From Stachybotrys elegans (Eukaryota > Ascomycota > Sordariomycetes > Hypocreales > Stachybotryaceae): DNA of 64,000 nt. Position numbers and translations under genes: made by a program. Location of the stretch: contig JAGPNK010000004.1 of assembly GCA_020746835.1 (NCBI GenBank), positions 2,664,843-2,728,842 on the forward strand, given 5' to 3'. Of this stretch, positions 32,182 to 42,428 are shown piece by piece. Under the pieces are notes generated by a model. That model was given only the letters and a program-made list of their open reading frames with translations, was not told the origin of the DNA and did not search any database. Numbering within the stretch: the stretch's first letter is position 1; every line of letters starts with the position of its first letter.

Positions 32182-32598
32182 ATGAAGACCTCCACCGTTC
32201 TCTCTTTGATCTCCATGATCACTGCGGCCATTGCTGCCCCTGCCGCTCCTCCAGGTAGCTCTACTTAGACTCTGATGAAACTTGAAGCCTAACAACCACC
32301 AGCTTCCCTGGAGGCCAGACAGTATCAGCTTGTTGTTTCTCAGCACGGTGTTGAGGATGGTGCTGAGACTACGGCTGCTAAGGAGAAGCGTCAGTACCAG
32401 CTGGTTGTCTCGCAGCATGGTATCGAGGACGGCTCCGAGGAGACCGCTGCTGCCAAGGAGAAGCGCCAGTACCAGCTCGTCGTTTCGCAGCATGGCATTG
32501 AGGATGGTGCTGAGACTACGGCTGCTAAGGAGAAGCGCCAGTACCAGCTCGTTGTCTCCCAGCACGGCATTGAAGAGCCCACCGAGGCTAGCAAGTAA
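32182..32598 (+). CDS. secreted RiPP precursor with four kexin-separated repeats
   Basis: Protein of 122 residues in two exons with intron 32255-32302 (48 nt, GTAGCT donor, CTAAC branch, CAG acceptor). Exon 1 encodes the signal peptide (MKTSTVLSLISMITAAIA, then APAAPP). After ASLEAR come four repeats at residues 31-54, 55-79, 80-103 and 104-122. Each starts QYQLVVSQHG, followed by a variable acidic spacer such as VEDGAETTAAKE. Repeats 1-3 end in KEKR, a Kex2 site; the last ends EPTEASK and stops. The layout matches dikaritin precursors (ustiloxin UstA, phomopsin PhomA, epichloecyclin GigA). Each core has one Tyr, the residue usually cross-linked. No known core sequence is recognised, so the product appears new. 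Confidence 0.9.
32320..32595 (+). repeat. four coding tandem repeats of the RiPP precursor
   Basis: Units run 32320-32391 (72 bp), 32392-32466 (75 bp), 32467-32538 (72 bp) and 32539-32595 (57 bp, truncated). The ten core residues are identical in all four. The codons are not: Tyr TAT/TAC, Leu CTT/CTG/CTC, Ser TCT/TCG/TCC, His CAC/CAT and Gly GGT/GGC all vary. The spacer varies in amino acids. Confidence 0.95.
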
Positions 32599-33157
32599 AT
32601 ATGTCAAGATCAACTAAATGACGGTTATGGACTAAATTTGGGTTCCATTTTGGGAAAGTAAATAAATATGGATAAGCTCGAATGAGGAATAAATACCGCG
32701 TTCAATTCACGTGAAGTAATATCTCACCCCAAACCAATTCTGATGACAAGCCATTTTGTACGCAGGATAGTCGTTTGCAACCAGCACGTAATCTACATGG
32801 GAAGCTGCGTTCCGTGTGGATGGGTATGCAACCCCAGCACGTGAGCTACCATCCCTGAGCCCTGTTCGACCTGCATGGAGGTTTGGATGGGTCTGTCTGT
32901 GCTATGTGTCTCCACTGGCATAGGATGCTGGCGAGGTGTTTGGACACTCCCCTCACCCCCCTTTCTCCCCTCCCTCTGGCTGTGCATCATGTTATGCCTG
33001 CGCTTTACTGCATTATAAGTGCCACGACTAATACAGTCTGGGTTATTTCATCCAAGATGCCTACTTATTGACTTTTGCTTACCTGCACCTCCATATTACA
33101 TCCAGCGTGGAGCTCTGAGGGTAGCATTTTCCAACCAAGCCTACTTCATCAATTGAC
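32599..33157. other. intergenic region between precursor and UstYa-like C
   Basis: No gene seen. It includes the precursor 3' region and the presumed promoter of the UstYa-like C gene. Confidence 0.5.
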
Positions 33158-34172
33158 ATGGCATACCATCTGGAGAAGGGTCTTCAGGACCGGGATGATG
33201 ATGAATCATCTACAGACACAACTCTTCTTCAGAAAGATATGGCTGCTTCCCAATATAGCAGGAAGAGTAGAAGGTCTTGGGCTAAACCTCTTCTTTTCCA
33301 TGGCGCTCTGCTTTCCATGTACTCACTGGGCTTCTTTTATGCTGTCTGGAGTCTTCAGAACGACCTCGGCTGCCGTAAAGCAGAAATTATCGATTGTAAG
33401 TGCCCTACGTCTAGGCGAGACATAGTGATTAACGTATCACAGCCTCTGCAACCTCTGCGTTGGAATACGGGACGCGGGTCTTTGACGAAATCGATGACCT
33501 GGATCTCTACTTTGGTAAACCAACACCAGAGTTGGACTCGCGATGGGAGGATCTATTGAAGTGTACGTCTGCATCCCATAATCTACCGAACTCTTATTAA
33601 TCTATCCAGATCAATGGTTGCAAGTACCGCAAGCAGACATGGAGAGGCTGGGCCGGGTTGAGGAAGGCATCAAGCTACCAGGTGGTGGCTACTTTGGCAC
33701 CTTGGCTGTATTCCACGATCTTCACTGCTTGGTAAGGCGCTTTCACGTTGATTGGGGTGCCCTTCTGACAATATTAGCGTCGTGTCCACCACGCATTTCA
33801 TCGAGACCATTATTTCCCCAACATGACCGAGGATGAGAAGGAGTTGGACTCTCGGCACGCCGGTAAGCAACCTCCTCCACGAACACAGAAGCGCAATCAC
33901 TAACTGTTCTAGCCCACTGTCTGGATAGTCTGCGCCAGAGTGTTCAGTGTGCAGGTGATGTCTCTTTGCTAACTATGCGTTGGGGAGTGAACACCCGTGA
34001 GCCATTGGGCAACTTTACGAGCCCGCACGAGTGCGTAAGCTGGGATGGTATCCAGGACTGGGCAAGCAAACACGTATACGATGTGATGGCGCCGGGTGTA
34101 CTAGTCCATCCCACCCTGGGGCCTTCTTATCCAGACGGCAAACCCGGACTGGGGGTTGGCAGGGACAATTAG
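33158..34172 (+). CDS. UstYa-like (DUF3328) oxidase C, classical form
   Basis: Protein of 274 residues in five exons; introns are 33396-33442, 33563-33609, 33732-33777 and 33863-33912. A charged cytosolic N-terminus is followed by a membrane helix (PLLFHGALLSMYSLGFFYAV, about 44-63). The luminal part reads SALEYGTRVFDEIDDLDLYF, then PGGGYFGTLAVFHDLHC (first signature, Cys 159), RRVHHAFHRDHYFP, and RHAAHCLDSLRQSVQCAGDV (second signature, Cys 191), ending with TMRWG and a Pro/Gly-rich tail. This is the textbook UstYa layout of ustiloxin and cyclochlorotine-type clusters. It is transcribed in the same direction as the precursor, 560 bp downstream. Confidence 0.95.
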
Positions 34173-34884
34173 CTGTAATTTGCGAGGTAGCAAGATAATT
34201 TTAGACCAAGCCAGCTACTGTGTAGCAAGGAATCCAGGCTAGGTGTTCATCCTCTCTGCGTGCAAATGCCGAGATGTCCGCCCATCAAGAAGCCCACTTT
34301 CTGACTACATGCTCGCAGGAAATTCCCCTTATCCACGCCCCCTTACTCCACAGTGCTGCAGACAAGCAATGGTCCCTCCAACCCATGTCATACATATGGT
34401 CCTCGGTCAACTCGTCAGGTCTTCCCGCCCGAGGTCCACAGAGCAGGGATAGAGGCCCGGCATCTATCCATTACACGATGCTGGGTAGCATTGCGATAGA
34501 CAGGGCTATCTTGTGGATTGCCTTGAAAAGAACCGAAAGGCATGGGCACATGGCTCTACACAAAAGGGACTTTTGAGAATGCACGCAGATCCGCCAGGAT
34601 TTCTCAGCTTCCCTGGGATTAATGGAGGCTACTCACTTGGCATAGTTGGGGGCGGGATTCTTCTAGACTGAAGCAAGCTATAGCATATCGGGAGGCCAAG
34701 GCCGATGTCCAAGCAAGCACCTGTCACCCCTCAAGCTTGACGCGTAAGTCGATGCGAAGGCGGTCAGTCGAATACCGCCGAGCAGCACTCCACTCATTGG
34801 CAGCCCCCAATGACATGAAATCTTGGACCTCTCATACGTCCCAACACACTTTATGCCATTCTGAACCCCCTTTCCCAAGCTCAG
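34173..34884. other. intergenic region
   Basis: No gene supported; open frames here lack coding character. Presumed promoter of UstYa-like D. Confidence 0.5.
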
Positions 34885-35562
34885 ATGAACTTCCACGATT
34901 TTCTACGGGTTCCCGGTGTGAGATATCACCGACTGCCTTCTCCCAGTGAAAAGTCAAGTACCAACGACTATTCCCCTGCATCACAGCACCGAAAATCCTC
35001 TTTTTGGTGTAACGTCCTGTTCTGCGGCATTGTCGCCATTCTGACAATTTCCCTTATTACTATATCGGCACTATACATCAACTTACTTCAACAATATGCG
35101 CCCAAGCCACTGCTGACGTGCGGAACGACCATCAGGGAAGCACAGGACAGAAACTGCTCATTTGACCGGCTGACCAAGGCATGGTTACCCGCGGAATGTC
35201 CTCGCTATTATGAGACAGAATTTCTTCAACTTCCGACAGCAATCAACATATCCAGTTGGCAATACTGGGAAGACTTCGCCGCTACCAAGGAAGTGACGGA
35301 TGCGGAGATGGCCATCTTCGCAGAGACAAAGCCTCAGCATGCGCAAACATGGGTATCGACAACGCGTATGCACCTGGCTCACTGCGTCTATGTTCTCATG
35401 CGGCAAGCCGATGCCTATGCAGCCGGCGAGAGATTGGACTGGACGAGCAAGGATGTCCCGCACGCAAAACACTGTCTTCAGATGTTGCTGGATACGGCCA
35501 TGACGGCGCCGGATATTGACACAGCCATTGCGCGAGGAGAAGTTGGGTTTGGTGCTTGTTAG
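34885..35562 (+). CDS. UstYa-like (DUF3328) oxidase D
   Basis: Single-exon protein of 225 residues. A membrane anchor at about 43-66 (VLFCGIVAILTISLITISAL) is followed by CGTTIREAQDRNCSFDRL (79-96) and AWLPAEC (99-105), the same Cys-containing element as in UstYa-like B. The signatures HLAHC (163-167) and HAKHC (193-197) come next, and the protein ends soon after with EVGFGAC. The B/D similarity suggests duplication or two enzymes acting on related positions. It forms the right edge of the recognised RiPP locus. Confidence 0.93.
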   Translation: MNFHDFLRVPGVRYHRLPSPSEKSSTNDYSPASQHRKSSFWCNVLFCGIVAILTISLITISALYINLLQQYAPKPLLTCGTTIREAQDRNCSFDRLTKAWLPAECPRYYETEFLQLPTAINISSWQYWEDFAATKEVTDAEMAIFAETKPQHAQTWVSTTRMHLAHCVYVLMRQADAYAAGERLDWTSKDVPHAKHCLQMLLDTAMTAPDIDTAIARGEVGFGAC

Positions 35563-35986
35563 AGTGTTTACACTATACATTGTATAGGATGTACCCTGTA
35601 GGGTAGCATTAGATCTAGGTAATCTAGATTCCTATTACAATTTTACAAAATATAAAAGCAGCTCTCTAGCCCGAATAGTTTCAAGACAATTTCTATGGGC
35701 TTTCTTGTAATACAGTACAAAATAGCATTAACTATAGCTAAGAACTATAAACTTCAATAAGTGATAAATGGACATAGTACCCTATGGATGAGAAAAGACC
35801 GACTGCCTTCTGTCTCCTTTCCTCTCTCTTCTCTAATCTTGCCCTTCCATCCCCTCTAACCCTATTCCCTTGCCTAAATTCTCCCCCTAGCCCGGCTGCC
35901 TGGCCTAGAGCATAGTAGTCAGCTAAATGGTTACCTCCAAGCTACATTACATGGATATCCCTTCTTCCTCCCTCTCCTTACTCGTC
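35563..35986. other. AT-richer intergenic region
   Basis: No gene; converging 3' ends of UstYa-like D and the hypothetical protein at 35987. It includes a pyrimidine-rich tract around 35815-35890. Confidence 0.5.
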
Positions 35987-37362
35987 TCATGGCAACCCTT
36001 GCTGAATACGTTCCTTTGTCCAGTCTACGTCCTTGACTCCATCGACTGTCTGGAAACAAGAAGGCTTCAAGGCTGCAAGCAGACTCCGCTCAGAGTTTGA
36101 CCAGTTGGACTCTTTAATGTCGTACAAGCTCTGGGACGTTCCGATGTACTGGTGAATATTGCCACTCACCTCCCCATACAGCATCACCCCACGCCTGTAA
36201 GAGGTCCAGCCCATGTAGACACTCTGCGGCACTGACTTGGGTAGAGGACCTTTTTGTTTTCTTTTCCAATAATCGAACTCAGACTGAAAGAGTGAGGTGA
36301 GCGGACGCGGGGATGTCGTGACCGAGGAAGGTGAGAGCATCTTACTCAGCTCCAGCTCCACAAGGTCGATCCAGACCTCTTTCCAGTACCTAGTACTACT
36401 GTCGCTCTGTTCCTTGGGCGGCAATTTGGAGTTGTTGGAGTAATGGGCCTTGTTTGGGATGTGCTCCATGTACCTCCGATACTGTAGGCTGGTGATGATC
36501 TGATTCTGCCTCTCCACGGTGTCGCGGAGGATCTGGATCTCTTTGTAGATGGGCTCAAGGCTCCGGATCCTGGTAGCGGCACTCTGTTTAAGGTTATCGA
36601 GGCAGAGCTCCAGAGATAAGAGTTGCTTTTCCATTGTGAGCCCAGCAACGAGTTCTGTGAAGTAACGGATGTTCTCATGGAAGCCGACGAGGAGTTTGGG
36701 AGTAGGCTTGATGTTACGGAATCCCCAATCAACAATGTTAGAGAATTCCATTTTCATATCGAGTGTGCTCTCGTAATGCGCCTTAGCATTGCCGAAGGCT
36801 GTCTCCAAGATGGAGTTGGATGCAAAGTCTAGATGCTTCTTAGTTGAGGTTTTACATGAAACTGCCGCTTGCACTCACCAGAATTCTTCAATAGAGGCGC
36901 ATACTCCTGTTGATACGCATGAAGGCGCTTTATGGCACTCTTCATAGCGGTTCCGTGTTCTGTCTTCCTCACTTTGTCTTCCGACGCCATCGCTGTGTTA
37001 AGCCTCCAGGCTTGTGTCCATTGTTCCAGAGGCTGTTCGGGGCTTAACTGGGCGAGTCTGTGTTCCCGGCGAATCTCAGTACAGACAAAGACAAATGCAT
37101 CTTGATATTTGTTGAGCATGTACACCTGTCTCTCTTGGGCATTGAGAGCTGATGCAAAAGATCGTAAGATATCGATAAAATCCATGGGATTGTCATCAAA
37201 AGCAAGCCTAACGGCTCCTAGCTCAATCGAGCTCTTCTGTGGTGGAAGCAGATTCTTCAGCCATGGAAACTCTGTACATTTGGCTTTGACTTCGTCTTTG
37301 GAGTTGTGCGTCAAATCGGCTACCTCGAGCCAGGCGGCCCATAGCTTGGCATCACTGGGCAT
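35987..37362 (-). CDS. hypothetical protein with predicted coiled coil
   Basis: Protein of 441 residues in two exons (intron 36829-36878). It is helix-rich and Trp-containing (KLWAAWLEVADL, LEQWTQAWRLNTAMASEDKV), with a probable coiled coil around ELCLDNLKQSAATRIRSLEP and KEIQILRDTVERQNQ. A C-terminal part has YMGWTSYRRGVMLYGEVSGN. No signal peptide, membrane segment or catalytic motif. I do not recognise the family; similar lineage-specific fungal proteins are often annotated as hypothetical. Confidence 0.75.
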
Positions 37363-38254
37363 GATGGTTGTCTTTGTACAAAGACTATGGGGTGTCGAGG
37401 GGATTGTGGGTAACTAATGGGAAGAGATGATAAGGGGTCTGCAAGTTCAACGATTTATCATGGATAGGTTGATTGAAAGACAATGAGCCCCAAAGACGGG
37501 GCTTGGGACTATATAACATACTCATGGGAATCCTTACCCTGGCAGCCATCACTTTAAGCTAGACCTCATGCATCGTGCACCCTGGACAGTGCCCAATGAG
37601 AATGACAAAGTAAGCGCGGAGGGATAAGGCTGGATCACTGGAGATGTGGTAGGTATTCAGCTCTTACGTAGCCCAAAATAGCAGCCAATGGGTATAGAAA
37701 TTTAAGCGCAGAGACATGATGAGGCTGGATAGCTTAAGATATAGTGGATATTCAGCTCTTATATGGCCCAGAATAGCAGCCAATGGGTACTAACCAGGTT
37801 GACACGTCATGCCTAGTTCTGCTATCAGGCTGGGCCTCTCTTCTTAGTCAACAGCTGCAGACAAAGCAAGCATGTCTCTTTATCTTGAGAATGCCGGAAT
37901 GGACAGGTACCATAGCTCACCGAGAATCCTCACATGGAATACAATGCTGTTGGTCTCTGTTTATCACATAATTCCACAGCTCAACGGAACAGGCGGTATC
38001 GCGTGATCATCTCCATTGGGGACCAAAGGTTGTAACTCGTTGTGACTGGCTGGGTTCAGTTGATCTGAGATGTTGCTCGCTGTCCAGTCCCGTGTGCGTT
38101 GCGTACACAAGAGGTTTAGAACTACCTGTGGTATATCCACCAGCAACAACTTGGATGGATCTCATCAGTCCATCAAATACGTCACGCCAGACCCCGTCGC
38201 CAAGAGGTATGTAATGTCGCACCGCCTTGACTGACGGCACTCGGGAGCTGGACC
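37363..38254. other. intergenic region with degenerate direct repeat
   Basis: About 37640-37695 and 37730-37790 are diverged copies of one segment (compare tattcagctcttacgtagcc with tattcagctcttatatggcc, both followed by agcagccaatgggta), roughly 90 bp apart. A minus-strand frame at 38007-38267 is not recognised. Confidence 0.55.
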
Positions 38255-38920
38255 CGGCCCTAAACAAGCGCCGTCGCGTTGTATGCAGTATCTCGGATCA
38301 TCTCATTCACGCCAATGTGTAGCTCGGTGCGAGTTATACGACAGCCAAGAACTTGACGGCAAGGTACAGCAAAGACTATCAAGCGGCTGTGGGATTTACA
38401 ATATCGAGGAAGATTAGATAGGTACTGACTTTCTTATCACTGTGACCTGGAATTAGTATGTCCTGTCCATTAAACTGGTTAATTGAGTAATCAGCATGTC
38501 CGCGCCACAGGTCCAGTTTAACACTGCAGCGTCGTTGCAGTTCAAGCCTGATGACAAAGTGATCGTTGCACAGCGGGATCACGAGTTAAACATTGATCCA
38601 TAGCTGCACCATACAAGCCATTTTAGGTACAAGATCAAGAGGTAGTCCTCCTCGACCCCCAGAATCCTAAACTTGAGCTAGAATCCCTGCAAGAGCTATT
38701 GATAGACAAGACATGACTTGTGGATTGCACGTACTCGAGCAAACCTCTTGGAACTATACACGATATCGAAGTTGTTGCTGATGTGGTGCATGAGGTGCCT
38801 GGTGCATTGCTATCCGTGGATTACGTGGCATATTCCCCTTATCGGCAAAGTGATATCAAAGAGTTGGGAGTTAACTTTGATTTCTTTTCTTGGTATAAGG
38901 TACTGCATTTTCTATAACGT
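38255..38920 (+). pseudogene. class V (cysteine desulfurase-like) aminotransferase relic
   Basis: Translation of the plus strand gives pieces that line up with fungal PLP class V aminotransferases in the correct order: SISDHLIHANV, stop, LGASYTTAKNLTARYSKDYQ; then SLQFKPDDKVIVAQRDHELN up to IDP, stop, LHH; then DPQNPKLELESLQELLIDKT, stop, LVDCTYSSKPLGTIHDI; and VDYVAYSPYRQSDIKELGVN with FFSWYKV. The expected residues at the stops are Gln (CAG to TAG), Trp (TGG to TAG) and Arg (CGA to TGA). A frame change lies between the second and third piece (about 38603-38640). The 5' end (PLP-binding start, DNAGGS) and the whole C-terminal half are missing. Confidence 0.75.
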
Positions 38921-39119
38921 AGAAGCACTTCGACTATTTGCTGTCAAATGCGCTGTAGACTGCGCCGTAACACTCGGTTAGCAGACTCGCCATGGACAGT
39001 ACATTAAATTATGCATTTCCTCAATATCCTCTATCACCACCTCTATTCACAATCATGCAAATTTGTCTAGGCCAACAGAGTTTACATACAAACAAGAATC
39101 ACATGCAGGGACCTTGTGA

Positions 39120-40466
39120 CTAACGCGTGAAGATCGTGGGACGGCGAAAGTCATCAATCCGGCTGACAAGTGAAAACATGGTCATCTGAGCTCTAGAGTA
39201 CCCGAGGATTTCCATTATGTGTTGCCATTTCGATTTGATGGGGTCGGTAGCGGCGTGCGGTAGCTTCCAAAAGACTGCGTGTATCATGATAACTTCATGA
39301 TATGGCAGCCCAAACTGTGCGAGAAACTCGATCACTCTATAGAATCCTTGGTGGGAGAGACTTTGTAGTCCCCACCTGTCGAGCAAATTGAAGAGCATCG
39401 ACCGCAGCTCCATGTGTTGATGCTTGGTGATGACGTTGTCATGCACAGGTATGCCGTCTTTCAGAACGACACCCGCATCGAGCCAAAGCTGAATTCCCTG
39501 GATGGCTTCTTGTCCGTCTGCCCAGTCCTTGACTGATAGGACGTATACATAGATGGGAAAGGGCGTGTAATACTTACGCCTACCATACGGCGGGTAACGT
39601 CTGATCCCACGAAATACAATAGGGGCGTGCTGGTTGGCTTCTGCTCCTCTTGTCAGGCATTCCAGGACGTGCAAGCCGTCTGTCCATGGCATGACTCGAG
39701 CTGCTGCAAATATTGGAATGCAATCAATTCGGCAATTCCTTGTCGGAGGTGAGGTAAAGCGCTTGCCATATATGCTCGCACCATGTTCGAGGAGCAAGTC
39801 TCTGACTGGGATATTGTGCTTTTCTATCGCGACCGCCAACGGACACGAAGAGCCGTCCATCACCCACTGTGCCCGCAGCGGATTCGCGCCATGGCCCAAG
39901 AGATAGCGTATTCCCTCTTCCGGCTGTTGGCGGCTTTTAATAAGCAAGATGAGAAGGATGTCGACAATGACTTGGTCGCAACATAGGCGATGGCCCGCCA
40001 TATCGACGACGACACGCATCATTTCGTCCTTGGCTGCCAACGTCTTGAAGTTCTGTAGTGGTGCTTTTGTCCACCAAAATGCATCATAGAGCTTATGACA
40101 GTGTTTCTCGATGCGAGCGCCGCGTTCCATGAGCAGCCTTAGCGTGCTTGGCTGGCAGTGCCGAAGAATGTCGTCCATAATGACCGGGTCTCCAATCTCC
40201 GCGCCTCCAGTGTTCCATCTGAAGGAGGAATTATATTTGCAAAACTTTTGCACTGCTGTATCCAAACCCAAGCGGCATGCCCTCTGGAACACCGTTAGGC
40301 TGTACTTTTTAAGGCGCTTTCCGGGTTGACAATAAAGAGTCGGCTCCACGCGCGCCTGCATTTGTCTGCTGCACTGGGATAGGGGGCTTAGTTGCTGAAT
40401 AGTCAGGTGACATAAGATGTCGTCAAGGAGCTCTTGGGGTAACGTTTCGAAGACGTGATTAGGCAT
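39120..40466 (-). CDS. F-box protein with ankyrin-like repeats
   Basis: Single-exon protein of 448 residues. An N-terminal F-box (LPQELLDDILCHLTIQQLSP) is followed by degenerate ankyrin-type units (PSTLRLLMERGARIE, GIRYLLGHGANPLRAQ, PLAVAIEKHNIPVRDLLLEHGASI, and LHVLECLTRGAEANQH). Such proteins are expanded in filamentous fungi and probably act as SCF ubiquitin-ligase adaptors, with the repeats binding the target. The target is unknown. Confidence 0.85.
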   Translation of the reverse strand: MPNHVFETLPQELLDDILCHLTIQQLSPLSQCSRQMQARVEPTLYCQPGKRLKKYSLTVFQRACRLGLDTAVQKFCKYNSSFRWNTGGAEIGDPVIMDDILRHCQPSTLRLLMERGARIEKHCHKLYDAFWWTKAPLQNFKTLAAKDEMMRVVVDMAGHRLCCDQVIVDILLILLIKSRQQPEEGIRYLLGHGANPLRAQWVMDGSSCPLAVAIEKHNIPVRDLLLEHGASIYGKRFTSPPTRNCRIDCIPIFAAARVMPWTDGLHVLECLTRGAEANQHAPIVFRGIRRYPPYGRRKYYTPFPIYVYVLSVKDWADGQEAIQGIQLWLDAGVVLKDGIPVHDNVITKHQHMELRSMLFNLLDRWGLQSLSHQGFYRVIEFLAQFGLPYHEVIMIHAVFWKLPHAATDPIKSKWQHIMEILGYSRAQMTMFSLVSRIDDFRRPTIFTR

Positions 40467-40945
40467 GGTCGATGGCTCATGGGCAAGGGATTATCAAGTC
40501 AGAGACACGAGGCTTAGAGGGGATTTGAATGTCTGTCGAGAAGCGGGGTAAGTGTAGGGAAAAGTCCTGGATTGGAAGGTGTTAAAATCGAACATCGGTG
40601 CACCGAAGGAAGGCGAAAAGAAGGACAGAATGGAATAAACAAATAATCTGATTAATCTCAGCCCGAAATAAAATTCCCATATGAAGTTCTAAAGCAGTCA
40701 AGGTCTATCACAAATTTACCAGCCGAGAGAAATTACCGTTGCCTCAGTTCTGCCAGTTCCATATATTGCCCTGTCAGGCCTTTTGGAACAACATGGTACA
40801 AGGCGTCAGTTTTGCGTGGAGAAAGGCAGTATCTATATCATATTCTAGCCGATAATCATAAGCACACTTGACTCGTATAAAGAGTAAAGGGTCCACAGGT
40901 TTGTGTGAACATCTTGATAAAAACACGGAGCATCGTAATGCTATC
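40467..40945. other. intergenic region
   Basis: No gene; promoter of the F-box gene and 3' flank of the transporter. Confidence 0.5.
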
Positions 40946-42428
40946 CTATGCTACCCATGTCGTGATTGCTTTCAAGCTTCCGACAACGGTGAGGGAGACA
41001 AATGGCGATAGGCAGTAAGATAGCTGTGCAATACCATGTTAGCAATTTGACGTGAATTCGTGCGTTCTTCCTGTTGACCAACCGTAAGAAACTTGGCAAT
41101 AGCCATCTTTTCTTCATCCTCAGCTCCGCCAACATCAGCTAGTGCACCAAGCTTCATTGCAGAAGGCCCGGTGGGCATCAGCATCATGGTGAACCACAAT
41201 ACCGGGTCGTCATCGAGGAGCTGTGTTTTTCGAGCCAGGACACCAATGACGAGAATGCTCACGCTGGAATATATTAGCATAACTCTTTGACACAAAGCTA
41301 TTCCGGAGGTCGGAAAGGCAACCCACATGGGCCAGAAGATGAACCGGACAAGCAGCGTAAAAGTGACTGCCGCGGGAGGGAGCTTTCCAGATGACTCTCC
41401 ACGGCGCATGCGACGCAAACTGACAGCAAGTTTGACGCCAACAATGATGACTTGAAGAGCAATAAAGAGCTCTCCAATGTTCTTCAAGCTCGTGGTAAGC
41501 CAGGCATTGAATATGCCCCCCTGCGTTGCGTCGTTGAAGAATGCCTTGTGAAGTGGTGGCGTTATTCCTAGAAAGATGCCAAGAATAGCTCCAATCCCCG
41601 GTGGGCTGAGAAACTTCCGAATCTGCGCTGTCACGGTTTGCAACCAGGGGGGAAAGGTATCCCAGACTTTCGTAAGGGCCTTGTAAGTGCTCAACGAGAC
41701 GGTGTCCTTCGTACGGTTCACACGATCAGGCAGCAGAGAAGTCTCCTCGTCGGGCTGGTCCTCCTGTTCGTAATCTCCTGCTTCTACTAGATCCTCGTCA
41801 CTCGACCGCTCGCGCAAGTGCTTATCCAGTTCCTCTACTGGGTCTTCCTCGTAGGCACCAAACATCTCCCCACCGATGCCAAAGGTCATTGTGTTGCCGA
41901 TAATGGAAGCGACGAGGAAATATGACCGTGCGCGCTTTACCATAGACTCTACGTCGTCATCATCGTACCGGGCCAGCTGTCCCAGGACCCCAGTGGATCC
42001 AAGCGATTGAATCAACAGGAGGGGCATCGAAGTCGTGTTGTTGAAACATACAGCGGGAGTAACCCACTTGGGGAAATTGAAGATACGAGTCGCGGAAGCC
42101 CCAATGGCCCAGGAGCTTAGGTTATAGAAGAGTGCCCAAACTATGGGCCTAGGGTTAGTAGGATGGTGTCTTTGGGGGCGAGGGATTTCTTGCACGTACC
42201 TAGGATGGGAAGAAACCTCGTAACATTGTCTATCTCCAGCTCCTCGCCAAGGTTGACAATGAGAAGCGCTGGCAGGAGCATGTTGACGCATAACTTGGAG
42301 ATTTTCTTGGCGGAGCTCTCATCAAGAAAACTGGTTTGTGCTGCAAGGACACCGTAAAAGATGGTGAGCAGCACGGATAGAGATGCCTGGATCGCCCCAG
42401 CGAAAGACGCAAGCATCGGGGAGGCCAT
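40946..42428 (-). CDS. auxin efflux carrier (AEC/PIN-like) family transporter
   Basis: Membrane transporter of 454 residues in three exons with introns 42141-42199 and 41024-41082. An N-terminal helical bundle (AIQASLSVLLTIFYGVLAAQ, NMLLPALLIVNLGEELE) is followed by WVTPAVCFNNTTSMPLLLIQ, the typical AEC N-terminal half. A long acidic cytosolic loop comes next (EDPVEELDKHL to NRTKD), then the C-terminal bundle (SPPGIGAILGIFLGITPPLH, MLMPTGPSAMKLGALADVGG). The last intron (GTTGGT donor) yields AKFLTLSYCLSPFVSLTVVG; without it the protein would end in an unrelated tail. Fungal members sit in ER or plasma membrane; the substrate is unknown. Confidence 0.92.

Larger units (their letters stand above)
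26173..35562. other. putative dikaritin-type RiPP biosynthetic locus
   Basis: Grouping of seven genes: UstYa-like A (26173-27294 -), small secreted peptide (27932-28232 +), DOMON-b561 (28425-29924 -), UstYa-like B (30763-31482 -), repeat precursor (32182-32598 +), UstYa-like C (33158-34172 +) and UstYa-like D (34885-35562 +). Known dikaritin pathways (ustiloxin, phomopsin, asperipin, epichloecyclin) combine a secreted, KR-punctuated repeat precursor with UstY oxidases, which is exactly the combination seen here. No flavin monooxygenase, methyltransferase, tyrosinase or S41 peptidase is visible within the interval. The boundaries are my inference. Confidence 0.8.

Noticed and set aside
34430..34500. 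tRNA-like text on the minus strand (tgtaatggatagatgcc)
   Set aside because: No B box in TTCRANNC form and no matching acceptor stem could be drawn.
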